NCBI GenBank assembly: GCA_020853755.1
Contig: JADYYG010000003.1
Span: 36,552-100,551 of the forward strand
Length of the DNA stretch: 64,000 nt
From: Dehalococcoidia bacterium
GTDB lineage: Bacteria > Chloroflexota > Dehalococcoidia > Tepidiformales > Tepidiformaceae
Reading direction: 5' to 3'
The position numbers and the translations under genes are program-made. The stretch's first letter is position 1. Every line of letters begins with the position of its first letter. Positions 1 through 8,348 of this stretch are shown piece by piece. The notes under the pieces are model-generated. The model was not told the DNA's origin. It saw only the letters and a list, made by a program, of their open reading frames with translations, and made no database searches.

Positions 1-660
1 ATGAGGGTCACTGACGAGGATTTTGGCGGTGGGGTAGAGTGCCAGGATCTGGTTCCAGGTTTTCGTCGGGCCTGTTGGCCCCGCCGGGTCCGCGGTGTTG
101 GGCCACGTGGCGCCGCTGTAGCGCCATGCGGCTGCGCCGCCCTGGAAGGCATCAAACGTCTCCCACGTGTTCAATTGTGCCACCGGCGGAACGTAGATAA
201 GGCGCTGCTGCCAAGTGTTCGTACCATTGAAGTCCACGTTCATGACGAGGTACGACGGCGCTGACGCGTCATTCGTGCGCGCATCCCAGCTGAGCGCAGT
301 GATGCTGGAAAGCAGCGTCCCGCTGAACTGATACGTGGCGAGGTTCGTCCGGCCCGTGAGGGCGGGAATGGTGATCTGAGCGCTGCCAAGGCCCAACGGG
401 GCGCTTCCAGGCCCGGTCACGAAGTCCCCGAGGACTCCGGGCGTGTTGTCGAAGGTGTCGTTGGTGTCGTTATAGAACAGCCATCCGCCGCCGGCCGGCG
501 CGGTGAGGTCAGCCACCTTGACGATCGTCGTTGAGTCGGCCCTGGTGTCTTCGCGGGAGAGCATGAGGCTCCCGCTAACGCCAAAGACGACGGCGATGAG
601 GGCGGCGAAGAGCAACCAGCTCCTGCGGCGCCGGGACTTCCCGTGCAATGCAAGCGTCAT
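1..660 (-). CDS. Exported or membrane-anchored protein, 3' end cut by window edge
   Basis: An open frame runs leftward from ATG at 660 through the window edge without a stop, so at least 220 codons are present. The N terminus is a basic patch (KSRRRRSW) followed by a hydrophobic stretch (LLFAALIAVVFGVSGSLML, about residues 14-33), a Sec signal or membrane anchor. No lipobox cysteine is present. The rest is rich in Thr, Asn, Asp, Gly and Trp, as in secreted beta-sandwich proteins, with NDTNDTFDNTPG at about residues 67-78. A GGAG lies about 12 nt before the ATG. I do not recognise the family; surface or extracellular location is inferred from composition only. Confidence 0.7.
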   Translation of the reverse strand, partial: MTLALHGKSRRRRSWLLFAALIAVVFGVSGSLMLSREDTRADSTTIVKVADLTAPAGGGWLFYNDTNDTFDNTPGVLGDFVTGPGSAPLGLGSAQITIPALTGRTNLATYQFSGTLLSSITALSWDARTNDASAPSYLVMNVDFNGTNTWQQRLIYVPPVAQLNTWETFDAFQGGAAAWRYSGATWPNTADPAGPTGPTKTWNQILALYPTAKILVSDPH

Positions 661-1249
661 CTGCTTGTGTTCTCCAGGCAAAGGTGAGCCTCCCCATGGG
701 GAGACGCGTTGCGAGGGCGCGCGCCGAGGCGGCACACCCGTGTCGTACGCGATGGGGACATCATCTCGTTGAGCGCGCCGCCGTAGCGGCAGTTTGCACC
801 CGGCCACTCCTTCCCGGGTCGCTCGGAAGAAAATCAGGGCTTTCCCCAATAGGCGGCTCTGCAATCGGGGATTCCATACTTGCCATGCGTCCGGCTCGAG
901 AGAATCGGCACGGCAAGGGTGCGCTCTGGTCCGTCTCCTTGCGACTCTCCCTGGCGGGGGGCTACCCGCCGGGGAAGATTCCTTCCATAAAGGTGTCCTT
1001 ACCCCCGGGTGGGGGTAGTGGCGCGTATGGTGACAGAGCGGTTAACGGCGAGTCAACAGTTCGTCACAAACTCGACATTTGTTGTCGCGATTGGCGTGCC
1101 ACTGCGAAGCGAAGTGTAAGAAGGGTGTTGGTAAAGGGCCGCCCGGCCTGGTATCCGGGTCTCGCCCCGGGCCTCTGCGCGGCGCCGGTTCGAACGCGGG
1201 GGCAACGGGAAAGGCCGCCACGGGTGGTGACGGCCTTCGGTGGGATTGC
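661..1249. other. 589-nt non-coding leader/intergenic region with several hairpins
   Basis: No convincing gene is seen. Open frames here are Arg/Gly/Pro-rich and look like high-GC artefacts. Structures read directly: a 14-bp perfect palindrome CTCCCCATGGGGAG at 690-703; a hairpin GGCGGG-6-CCCGCC at 953-970; a hairpin TACCCCC-GGGT-GGGGGTA at 1000-1017. If transcribed leftward this would be an unusually long, structured 5' UTR for the exported protein. I compared it with the c-di-GMP riboswitch consensus from memory and saw no convincing match. Confidence 0.4.
1211..1237 (-). terminator. Probable terminator of tRNA-Ala
   Basis: A 7-bp stem AAGGCCG/CGGCCTT encloses a 13-nt loop, 13 nt beyond the tRNA 3' end in the leftward direction. 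It is followed by a short TTT only, so it is a weak intrinsic terminator. Confidence 0.5.
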
Positions 1250-1325
1250 TGGTGGAGCTGAGGGGATTCGAACCCCTTACCTCAACACTGCCAGTGTTGC
1301 GCTCTCCCGATTGAGCTACAGCCCC
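1250..1325 (-). tRNA. tRNA-Ala (anticodon GGC), CCA encoded
   Basis: The reverse strand folds as a full cloverleaf. The acceptor stem is GGGGCTG/CAGCTCC and contains the G3:U70 wobble pair that identifies alanine tRNA. The D arm contains TAGCTCAATCGGGAGAG. The anticodon stem is CAACA/TGTTG around loop CTGGCAG, giving anticodon GGC. The T arm contains GGTTCGAATCC. The discriminator is A73 and a genomic CCA follows (1250-1252). Confidence 0.97.
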
Positions 1326-1407
1326 AGGGTAACCCGTTGATGGTAGCAGGGGGCCGTTTTGCGGCCAAACTGCCTGCCGGGTTCGAATGAATGGCGCCGG
1401 TTGGCGC

Positions 1408-2376
1408 CTACTTCCGCGTCCTCGGGTCCAGCGCGTCGCGCAGGCCATCGCCGAGGAAGGTGAAGCAGAGCATGAGGGTGGCGACCATGATGGCGGGCCA
1501 GACGACCTGCCAGTTGTTGACGAAGAGGTTCGCGTAGCCGTCGCCCATGAGCGCGCCGAGGCTGGTGAACGGCGAGGGGACGCCGAGGCCGATGAAGCCG
1601 AGGGCGCCTTCGGCGAAGATGGCCAGCGGGATGCCGAAGGTGACGGCGACGATGACAGTGCTGAGGGTGTTCGGCAGCATGTGGGCGCGAACGACTCGCC
1701 AGGGACTCGCGCCAATCGCGCGGGCGGCGAGCACGTAGTCCTGTTCCTTGATCGAAAGCATCTGCCCGCGCACGAGCCGCGCGATGGTGACCCAGCTGAC
1801 GAGTGAAATGGCGAGGATGGTGCCGAGGATCGCCGACGGGAAGCCCGGTATCTGCGGGTCGCCGGTGCCGATGATGGGCCAATCGCGCCCGAAGAGGACC
1901 TGGCGCAGGAGGATGATGGCGAGGAGGTCCGGGAAGGCGTAGGCGAGGTCGGTGATCCACATGAGGATGGTGTCGCTGATTTTGCCGCCGAGAGCCGCGC
2001 CCATGCCGATGGTGATGCCGACGATGAGGACGACGATCTGGGTGCCGACGCCGATCTTGAGCGAGAAGAGGGTGCCGTAGAGCAGGCGGGCCCAGAGGTC
2101 GCGGCCGAGGTTATCGGTGCCGAGCCAGTATTCGCTGTTGGGGCCGGTATTCACCACCTGGTACTGCTGGAAAGTCGCGCTGTGGCGTTCGACTGCGGGG
2201 ATGAACTGCCCGGCGATGGAGACGGCGGTGATGATGACCAGGATGATGGCGGCGATGAAGGCGAGGCGGTTGCGGATGAGGCGCCGGAACGCCATCTCCC
2301 AGAGGCCCTGCTGCTTGTTGGCCAGGTGATCCTTGGTGAAGTCGAATGGCTGCAGGATAGTTGTGTCAGAGGCCAT
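1408..2376 (-). CDS. ABC peptide/nickel-type transporter permease, DppC/OppC family
   Basis: Inner-membrane permease of a peptide-type ABC importer, 322 residues, the usual length for DppC/OppC. An N-terminal cytoplasmic segment (to about residue 35) is followed by a first membrane helix (LAFIAAIILVIITAVSIAG), a periplasmic stretch with the family motif GTDNLGRDLWARLLYG (about 87-102), and a core of further helices. The EAA-type coupling loop reads AARAIGASPWRVVRAHMLPN (about 219-238). It starts 12 nt after the DppB-type gene and is last in the operon. Inverted repeats GGCGCC-ggtt-GGCGCC (1393-1408) and GGCCG-5-CGGCC (1347-1361) lie at and beyond its stop. No ATPase genes follow, so DppD/DppF partners must be encoded elsewhere. 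Confidence 0.92.
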   Translation of the reverse strand: MASDTTILQPFDFTKDHLANKQQGLWEMAFRRLIRNRLAFIAAIILVIITAVSIAGQFIPAVERHSATFQQYQVVNTGPNSEYWLGTDNLGRDLWARLLYGTLFSLKIGVGTQIVVLIVGITIGMGAALGGKISDTILMWITDLAYAFPDLLAIILLRQVLFGRDWPIIGTGDPQIPGFPSAILGTILAISLVSWVTIARLVRGQMLSIKEQDYVLAARAIGASPWRVVRAHMLPNTLSTVIVAVTFGIPLAIFAEGALGFIGLGVPSPFTSLGALMGDGYANLFVNNWQVVWPAIMVATLMLCFTFLGDGLRDALDPRTRK

Positions 2377-2388
2377 GTGGTCTTGTCC

Positions 2389-3309
2389 TTACAGCCGGAT
2401 TCGCGGGTCGGCGACGGCATAGAGGAGGTCAACGATGAGGTTCATGAGGGCAATGATGCCCGCATAGAAGAGCGTCACCCCCATGATCACGCCGTAATCA
2501 CGGACGAGGACGGAGCCGACGAAGGCGTTGCCGAGGCCGGGGATCGCGAAGGCGTTTTCGATGATGAAGGAGCCGGTAATGAGGCCGGCGAAGATCGGTC
2601 CGAGGATGGTGAGCACGGGGATGAGGGCGTTTTTCACGGCGTGGCGAAGGATGACCGTGAACTCCTTGACGCCCTTGGCGCGGGCTGTGCGGATGTAGTC
2701 CTGGCGGAGGATGTCGAGCATGGAGGCGCGCGCAATACGGGCGATGAAGGCCCCGGGGAGCATCCCCATCGCGACCGATGGCAGCACCATTTTCTTGTAG
2801 TTCCACAACTCCCAGCCGAGGACGTCGAACCAGTTGAGTTTGAGCGCGAAGAAGATGACGAGAAGCGGCGCGAGGATGAAGCTCGGCAGCGCCGCACCGC
2901 TGGTTGCCATAAACACGCCGACGTAGTCGCCGATGCCGTTCTGGTTGATGGCGGAGATCGCCCCGAGGGTTACGCCGAGGGTGATGGCGAAGAGGAACGC
3001 GCAGATGCCCAGCTGCAGCGAGACCCCGAACTTCTCCTGGATGATGTCCCGGACGGGGCGCTCGTTCGAAGAAATCGAGATCCCGAGGTCGAGTTTCGCA
3101 GTGTTGGCCATGAAGTGGCCGTACTGCTCAACCAGGGAGCCGTCGAGGTTGTACTTCTCGTTCAGGCGCTCGCGGGCGGCTTCGGACATCGGCTTATCGG
3201 TGTCGAAGGGACCGCCTTCCACAGAGTGCATGAGGAAGAACGTGACCGTTGCCACGGCGAACAGCAACGGGACCATGAGGAGGACGCGCCGGATGGCGTA
3301 CGCGATCAT
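2389..3309 (-). CDS. ABC peptide/nickel-type transporter permease, DppB/OppB family
   Basis: Inner-membrane permease pairing with the DppC-type protein, 306 residues, typical length. The first membrane helix is at the N terminus (VLLMVPLLFAVATVTFFLMH), followed by a periplasmic domain of about 80 residues and the transmembrane core. The coupling loop reads YIRTARAKGVKEFTVILRHA (about 201-220), the DppB signature. The gene lies between the binding-protein gene and the second permease, same strand. A strong 12-bp hairpin separates it from the binding-protein gene and may lower permease expression. Substrate class (peptides, nickel, opines or other) cannot be set from the permease alone. Confidence 0.92.
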   Translation of the reverse strand: MIAYAIRRVLLMVPLLFAVATVTFFLMHSVEGGPFDTDKPMSEAARERLNEKYNLDGSLVEQYGHFMANTAKLDLGISISSNERPVRDIIQEKFGVSLQLGICAFLFAITLGVTLGAISAINQNGIGDYVGVFMATSGAALPSFILAPLLVIFFALKLNWFDVLGWELWNYKKMVLPSVAMGMLPGAFIARIARASMLDILRQDYIRTARAKGVKEFTVILRHAVKNALIPVLTILGPIFAGLITGSFIIENAFAIPGLGNAFVGSVLVRDYGVIMGVTLFYAGIIALMNLIVDLLYAVADPRIRL

Positions 3310-3377
3310 TGGGGGCTCCGCGGAAAGCGAGAAGGGGCATCCGAAGACACCCCTGCGGTTGAGAACACCGGAAGTGA

Positions 3378-3404
3378 AGCAGCGCCGGCATCGCCGGCGC
3401 TGCT
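3378..3404 (-). other. Intercistronic hairpin between binding-protein and permease genes
   Basis: A perfect 12-bp inverted repeat, AGCAGCGCCGGC/GCCGGCGCTGCT, with a 3-nt loop lies 15 nt beyond the binding-protein stop. There is no T-run, so it looks like an mRNA-stabilising or attenuating stem-loop, as is common after binding-protein genes where more binding protein than permease is needed. Confidence 0.65.
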
Positions 3405-3419
3405 CCTAACGTTGTGACG

Positions 3420-5147
3420 TTACTTCTTGGTGGTGGTCCAGAGTTCGACAGAGGTGTCGCCAGGAACCTGCTTGTCGTCCGGCTTCTTGTTTTCGACCAT
3501 GCCCTTGATGTAGGGCTTGACGACTGCATGGAAGCCGACCTGCCACATGGGAGCCATGCCGCAGACGTTTTCGACAATCAGCTTTTCCGCATCGCGGTAC
3601 TGCTGGCGGCGCTGCTCGTCGTTCTGGTTGAACTTGGCCTTGGCGATGATGTCGTCGATGGCCTTCATGGAGCAGCTCTGCTTGTTGATGGAACCGCCGG
3701 TCTCATAGAGGCCGAGGATCCAGTTCTCCGGGTCCGGGTAGTCTTCGCCCCAGCCACCGAGCACGATCTGGAAGTTGCCGCTGTTGAACCGCGAGGAACG
3801 GCTCTTGGAGTCGGTGTATTCCAGGTTGATGTCGATGTTGAGGTACTTCTTCCACTCAGACTGGAGGAACTCGCCGATCGCCTTGTTGGTGGCGGAGTCC
3901 GTCTGGAGGACGGTGAGCTTCGGGAAGCCGGCGCCGTTGTCGTAGCCAGCCTTCTTCAGGTTCTCCTTCGCCTTGGCCGGGTCGAACCCGATGGCGGCGT
4001 CGAAGATACCGGCCTTGTTGCCCGAGCGGTCCGGCGGCATCCAGTTCGTCGAAACGATGTTGGCGCCGTTGAGGACGTTGTCGTTCAGGGTCTTGCGGTC
4101 CGTGGCCTGGGAGAGCGCGAGGCGCACTTCAAGCTTGGAGAGCGTCGGGTCCTTCAGGTTCGGCTCGATGCCGGTGGTGCGGGTGGCGGCGTAGGAGATC
4201 AGTTCCTTCCCGAGGGTCGGGTCGGCCTTGACTGCCTTGAGCTGCGTGGTGGGGACGGCGGTGGCGTCGATTTCGCCGGAGCGGTAGGCATTGAGTGCCA
4301 CGGCGGCGTCATCGATGTAGCGCATCACGATCTTCTCCACCTGGGCCTTCTGGCCGGCGGTGTACTGATCGTTCGGCACCACTTCCATCTTGTCCTTCTC
4401 GGTGTATGCCGAGACCTTGAAGGGGCCGTTGTAGACGTTGTCCATCGGGGCCGGCCACTTGGCATCGACGGTAGCGAGCTTGTGCTTCGGCGCCGGGAAC
4501 GTCGGCCAGAGGGCGAGCAGGATGGTGAAGGTCGGCTGCGGGTCGGTCAGCTTGAATTCGATGGTCGTCGCATCGACAGCCTTGACACCCATGGCCTTCT
4601 GGAGGGCGGCCTTCTCTTCGGCGGTCTTCTTGCCGGCGTCATAGTAATCCTGGCAACCGACGATGGCGGTCAGGATGTACTGGTAGTGGCCAGCGTTGTC
4701 CGGGTTGCAGGTGCGCTGCACGCCGAGCACGAAGTCATTAGCGTCGAGAGGCTGGCCGTCGGACCACTTGAGGTCCTTCTTGAGCTTGACCGTGTAGGTC
4801 TTGCCATCGGCCGAGACGGTGGGCATGCCGTCAGCCATTGCCGGCTGGGGCTTGCTGTCCTTGTCCAGGTGGTAGAGACCACGCCAGACCATAAAGAAGT
4901 GTTCGATGTCCTGGTTGAAGTCCGAGAAGTGCGGATCCCAGCTTTCGAACTGGATGGTGCGGATGGTGATGGTGCCCGAAGGCTTGGCGACCGCGGTGGG
5001 CGCTGTGCCCCCGCTCGTGGGTGAGGCAGTGGTGCCGCCGTTGCCACCGTTGTCATCGTCGTCATCGTCACCGCAGGCTGCAGTGAACGCGAGGATGGCG
5101 AAGATGGCAAAGATGCTGAGCAGCAAATGCCACTTGGACTTGGTCAT
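3420..5147 (-). CDS. ABC transporter substrate-binding lipoprotein, SBP family 5
   Basis: Extracytoplasmic solute-binding lipoprotein of 575 residues, the size of DppA/OppA proteins. A hydrophobic signal (LLLSIFAIFAILAFTAAC) ends in a lipobox with Cys25, then an Asp/Gly/Asn/Thr-rich linker with six Asp in a row, then the family-5 domain from about residue 58. Family hallmarks are the early GTITIRTIQFESWDPHFSD segment, the KLKKDLKWSDGQPLDANDFV motif (about 122-141), and GGWGEDYPDPENW near residue 459. It is the first gene of the importer operon. AGGAGG lies 12 nt before the ATG. Ligand unknown; oligopeptides are the commonest for this family. Confidence 0.92.
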   Translation of the reverse strand: MTKSKWHLLLSIFAIFAILAFTAACGDDDDDDNGGNGGTTASPTSGGTAPTAVAKPSGTITIRTIQFESWDPHFSDFNQDIEHFFMVWRGLYHLDKDSKPQPAMADGMPTVSADGKTYTVKLKKDLKWSDGQPLDANDFVLGVQRTCNPDNAGHYQYILTAIVGCQDYYDAGKKTAEEKAALQKAMGVKAVDATTIEFKLTDPQPTFTILLALWPTFPAPKHKLATVDAKWPAPMDNVYNGPFKVSAYTEKDKMEVVPNDQYTAGQKAQVEKIVMRYIDDAAVALNAYRSGEIDATAVPTTQLKAVKADPTLGKELISYAATRTTGIEPNLKDPTLSKLEVRLALSQATDRKTLNDNVLNGANIVSTNWMPPDRSGNKAGIFDAAIGFDPAKAKENLKKAGYDNGAGFPKLTVLQTDSATNKAIGEFLQSEWKKYLNIDINLEYTDSKSRSSRFNSGNFQIVLGGWGEDYPDPENWILGLYETGGSINKQSCSMKAIDDIIAKAKFNQNDEQRRQQYRDAEKLIVENVCGMAPMWQVGFHAVVKPYIKGMVENKKPDDKQVPGDTSVELWTTTKK

Positions 5148-5463
5148 CGGTAGTGGTTCCCTCCTCTATTCGATTAACCGAGCGGTAAGGTGCTGGCCGA
5201 TGCGCTTAAAGTCAACAATTCTTTACTGCACGGCCGATCCGCCTGGACACAAAGTGTTCCCCTGCACCTCCTGAACCGGGCCGATCGCGGCCGCGGCTGC
5301 TGACAAGCATACGCCCTGCCGCCGTCTATGGATGTCTCGAATACGTCGATGTATTGGGCGGGACCGGGGCCCTGGCTCTGCCGTTCGTATACGGTGAAGC
5401 GGGTCTGCCATAGGCTGGAGGCACAGCGCAGGCAGGAGCCTTTGCGAGAGAGGGCGCGAACGT
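5148..5463. other. Divergent intergenic region, ABC importer / purU
   Basis: 316 nt with no gene. On the leftward strand a TTGACT (about 5211-5216) and the AGGAGG ribosome-binding site of the binding-protein gene are visible, but no good -10 pairs with the TTGACT. On the rightward strand a CGTATACG palindrome lies near 5388, and no clear -35/-10 pair is seen before purU. Confidence 0.35.
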
Positions 5464-6369
5464 ATGAACCGGGTACTGGCCATTGTGAGCGTGCTCGGGC
5501 GCGATCAGAAAGGCGTCGTCGCCCGGATCAGCACCCACATCGCCGAGCAGAACATAAACATCGAGGACATCGAGCAGCGGGTCGTCCGCGGGCAGTTCCT
5601 CATGGATATGCTCGTCGACATCACGGACGCCACGGTTTCGCTTGATGAATTGATCACAGGTCTCCTCGCTATTGGGCACGAGATCGGGATGGAGATCCGG
5701 GTGACGCTCCACGGCGAACGGGAGCGGAAGCGCGTCGGCGTCCTGGTGAGCAAGGAGTCGCACTGCCTCGAGCAACTGATCGCCGACTCGCGGGCCGGGC
5801 TGCTCCATGGCGACCTTGTGACCGTCCTTGGCAATCACGAGACCCTGCGACCGATTGCCGAGGCCGCAGGCATCCCCTTCGCCTGGTTCCCCAGCGAAGA
5901 CAAAGCAGCGCACGAGGCGTTCATTCTCGAACAGCTATACGCTGCCGGCGCCGACGTTGTCGTTCTCGCCCGATACATGCAGATCCTGACCAGCACGCTC
6001 TGCCAACCGTTCGCGGGGCGAATCATCAACATCCACCCTTCGCTCCTCCCCTACTTCCCCGGGGCGAACCCGTACCGCCGGGCCTGGGAGGATGGCGTTC
6101 GCGTGACTGGCTGCACAGCGCATTTCGTGACAGAAGAGCTCGATGCGGGGCCGATCATCCTCCAGGACGTCTTCCACATCGACGTCGGCGTCGACGGGGT
6201 CGACGACGTTCGGCGGAAGGGGCGCTCCCTCGAAGGCGCAGTGTTGAGCCGGGCGCTGCAGCTCTATCTGAACAACGAAGTGGTGGTCATCAACGGGAAG
6301 GTGGTCTTCAAACCCGGGATGCGGACGCTGCTACGGGATCTCGGTGGGAGCCCGGGACCGGCTCTGTAG
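5464..6369 (+). CDS. purU: Formyltetrahydrofolate deformylase
   Basis: Hydrolyses 10-formyl-tetrahydrofolate to formate and THF, balancing one-carbon pools and supplying formate for purine synthesis. It has 301 residues. An N-terminal ACT regulatory domain (about 1-80, opening with VSVLGRDQKGVVARIS) is followed by a formyltransferase-fold domain. The catalytic region reads IINIHPSLLPYFPGANPY (about 188-205), with Asn and His of the family triad, and the Asp lies in EELDAGPII (about 227-235). Length is slightly above the E. coli enzyme. It stands alone, divergent from the ABC importer. Its 3' end overlaps a small convergent gene by 62 nt. Confidence 0.93.
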   Translation: MNRVLAIVSVLGRDQKGVVARISTHIAEQNINIEDIEQRVVRGQFLMDMLVDITDATVSLDELITGLLAIGHEIGMEIRVTLHGERERKRVGVLVSKESHCLEQLIADSRAGLLHGDLVTVLGNHETLRPIAEAAGIPFAWFPSEDKAAHEAFILEQLYAAGADVVVLARYMQILTSTLCQPFAGRIINIHPSLLPYFPGANPYRRAWEDGVRVTGCTAHFVTEELDAGPIILQDVFHIDVGVDGVDDVRRKGRSLEGAVLSRALQLYLNNEVVVINGKVVFKPGMRTLLRDLGGSPGPAL

Positions 6370-6589
6370 CAAGCCGCCAGGCCATGCGCATTCCGGGAAT
6401 CCGGCCACGATAGACATCCACGACGTGCTCCGGACAGGCGGGAACCACAATGTGCTGTTCCGTTCCTGCCCAACCGAGACGATCGATGGCGCGCCGATGC
6501 ATGTCCGTCGCCGCGGTGAGGAGCCCAACGGTGCCGGTGGCGGCCTGGGGCGGCAATGCCAGGTGCTCGCAGATCGCGCAGACGGTCAT
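6308..6589 (-). CDS. Small Cys-containing protein of unknown function
   Basis: 93 residues from an ATG preceded by GGAGGAG, 3 nt upstream. This strong ribosome-binding site decides the start over ATGs further out. The N terminus carries a CxxC pair (TVCAICEHLALP) and a third Cys lies in VPACPEHVVDV, so metal binding is possible, but a fourth ligand is not obvious. The gene converges on purU and shares its last 62 nt. I do not recognise the family. It may instead be a fortuitous frame; the ribosome-binding site is the main support. Confidence 0.45.
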   Translation of the reverse strand: MTVCAICEHLALPPQAATGTVGLLTAATDMHRRAIDRLGWAGTEQHIVVPACPEHVVDVYRGRIPGMRMAWRLATEPVPGSHRDPVAASASRV

Positions 6590-6772
6590 CGACTCCTCCA
6601 GACCCGCGGAGGCTACCATCCGCCCCGGCCATAATGTTCGTGCCAACCGTGAACTCTGCAGCGTGCAGCCAGCGACATGGGCAGTTGTGATGCCGTCCCC
6701 CGGCGGGTCGTTCTAATTGTTAGCTACCAGCAAAAGATGTTGGGTGCCCACTCTATATCCGCGATATACCGC

Positions 6773-6803
6773 TTGCATAGAACGGGTCTGTTTGGGGTAA
6801 ACT
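6773..6803 (+). promoter_or_regulatory. Possible sigma-70-type promoter
   Basis: TTGCAT (6773-6778), a 19-nt spacer and TAAACT (6798-6803) lie about 60 nt before the GTG at 6863, in a locally AT-richer stretch. Confidence 0.35.
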
Positions 6804-6862
6804 CTAGGTGCGGCTTGCGGGGGCCGAGAGCGTTTCCGACTTCATCCGCCGGGTCATTTTTC

Positions 6863-7285
6863 GTGCGCGCTGATACTTCTGACGTGGCGTTCAGGCTCCT
6901 GTTGGCCCTTGGTGAACTCTGGGATGGGCTTGACCGGGCGGGGGTTGAGCCGACCGCGAAAGGCCTCCACGTCACCCAGGAGTACCTCGGCGGGTACACG
7001 CGCTTCTCGGCCGGGCCGGGTTCGCATGCTCGCCTGGTCGTGGAGTGGAACGGCACGACGCGGCATCTGCGTGTGCTGCGCTGCGAACCGTGGGCGAACG
7101 CCGAAGCCACGATTTCGACCACCGTCGCCCATGTGCGAACGGTAGCCCGTACATTGGGACTGGCGGAGACCGTGGATCGTGCCCTGGTCGCTGCCTGCGG
7201 CGAGCCGAGCCAGCCTTGCCGTCGCACAGTCCTCTCGACAGCTGCCTCAGTGACGCAGGCGGTCGCTTCCGCGCGAAGGGCATAG
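6863..7285 (+). CDS. Hypothetical protein
   Basis: 140 residues from GTG at 6863. The frame is open further upstream, but that part looks non-coding. The chain opens VRADTSDVAFRLLLALGELW, has a beta-rich centre with two Trp (LVVEWNGTTRHLRVLRCEPW, about 61-80) and ends with helices. No membrane helix or known motif is seen. It sits alone, converging on hemB with a 29-nt gap. A candidate promoter lies upstream. Function unknown. Confidence 0.5.
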   Translation: MRADTSDVAFRLLLALGELWDGLDRAGVEPTAKGLHVTQEYLGGYTRFSAGPGSHARLVVEWNGTTRHLRVLRCEPWANAEATISTTVAHVRTVARTLGLAETVDRALVAACGEPSQPCRRTVLSTAASVTQAVASARRA

Positions 7286-7314
7286 AAACCGCGCAAACCG
7301 CGCGGGTCGCTGTC

Positions 7315-8289
7315 TTACTGCCTGGCTGCCCACTGTTTGGCGTGGTAGGTAATGATGATGTCGGCCCCGGCCCTCCGAATCGAGGTCAGCGTCTCAGCGA
7401 CCGCGCGCCCTTCATCCAGCCATCCATTCGCGACTGCCGCCATAAGCATGCTGTACTCGCCGCTCACGTTGTACGCCGCGACCGGTACATCCACGGCGTC
7501 GCGGACCTGGCGGATCACGTCCAGGTACGGGAGCGCCGGCTTTACCATCACCATGTCGGCGCCTTCTGCGATGTCCGTCAAGACCTCGTCCCGCGCCATC
7601 CGGGCATTCGCCGGGTCCATCTGGTAGCCGTGCCGGTCGCCGAACTGGGGGGCACTGTCCGCCGCGTCACGGAAGGGACCGTAGAAAGCGCTGGCGAACT
7701 TCGCGGCATAGGACAGGATCGGCGTTTGCTGGTGGCCGGCTGAGTCCAGCGCCACCCGGAGTGTGCGAACACGGCCGTCCATCATGTCGCTTGGCGCGAT
7801 GATGTCGCAGCCCGCTTCGGCGAGTGAGACGGCTGTTTCGGCGAGCAGTGGGAGCGCCGCGTCGTTATCGACCGAACCGTCGGCGGCGAGCGGCCCGCAG
7901 TGGCCGTGTGACGTGTATTCGCACAGGCAGACGTCACCGATGACCAGCAGGCCCGGGTTGGCGTCCTTCAGCCGCCGGACGGCTTTCTGAACGATCCCGT
8001 CGCGGGCGTACGCGCCGCTGCCGACGGAGTCTTTCGATGCGGGCAGACCAAAAAGAAGAACCGCCGGGATCCCGAGTGCCGCGATCGAACGTGCCTCGTC
8101 CGTAAGGGCGTCGAGGCCAAGCCGATCCTGCCCGGGCATCGAGATTATTGGCGTCCGGCCGCTCAGGCCCGCCTCAACAAAGAGCGGGTAGACCAGGTGC
8201 GCGGGCGTGAGCTCCGTCTCCCGCACGAGGCCGCGCATCGCCGGCGTGCCGCGCAGGCGGCGGTGCCTCCGGAAGTTCCCATATTCCAT
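7315..8289 (-). CDS. hemB: Delta-aminolevulinic acid dehydratase (porphobilinogen synthase)
   Basis: Condenses two 5-aminolevulinate molecules to porphobilinogen in tetrapyrrole synthesis. It has 324 residues from ATG at 8289 (MEYGNFRRHRRLR), chosen because it aligns with the family N terminus; an in-frame ATG 18 nt upstream is possible. The metal site DVCLCEYTSHGHCG (about 119-132) has three Cys, marking the zinc-dependent class. The two Schiff-base lysines lie in YAAKFASAFYGPF and MVMVKPALPYLD. The product supplies siroheme, needed by the nearby sulfite reductase, but the genes are not in one operon. No dedicated ribosome-binding site is clear. Confidence 0.95.
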   Translation of the reverse strand: MEYGNFRRHRRLRGTPAMRGLVRETELTPAHLVYPLFVEAGLSGRTPIISMPGQDRLGLDALTDEARSIAALGIPAVLLFGLPASKDSVGSGAYARDGIVQKAVRRLKDANPGLLVIGDVCLCEYTSHGHCGPLAADGSVDNDAALPLLAETAVSLAEAGCDIIAPSDMMDGRVRTLRVALDSAGHQQTPILSYAAKFASAFYGPFRDAADSAPQFGDRHGYQMDPANARMARDEVLTDIAEGADMVMVKPALPYLDVIRQVRDAVDVPVAAYNVSGEYSMLMAAVANGWLDEGRAVAETLTSIRRAGADIIITYHAKQWAARQ

Positions 8290-8348
8290 GGTCGGGGAGT
8301 CTAGCATCAGGCGTTCCCCCGAATCCGCCAACGGCGGCTTGCGATACG

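Noticed and set aside
648..1340. 230-codon + strand frame over the intergenic region and tRNA-Ala
   Set aside because: It runs through the antisense of a tRNA gene, is Arg/Gly/Pro-rich and has no ribosome-binding site or motif.
2182..5024. Two very long open frames on the + strand (2182-3417 and 3414-5024) across the ABC importer genes
   Set aside because: They are antisense to three clear transporter genes. Their sequences are Asp/Glu/Val/Gly-rich with no domains, typical of antisense frames in GC-rich DNA with GC-biased third positions.
5040..5075. GTCATC-type short tandem repeat
   Set aside because: It encodes the Asp run in the linker of the binding lipoprotein; low-complexity coding, not a separate repeat element.
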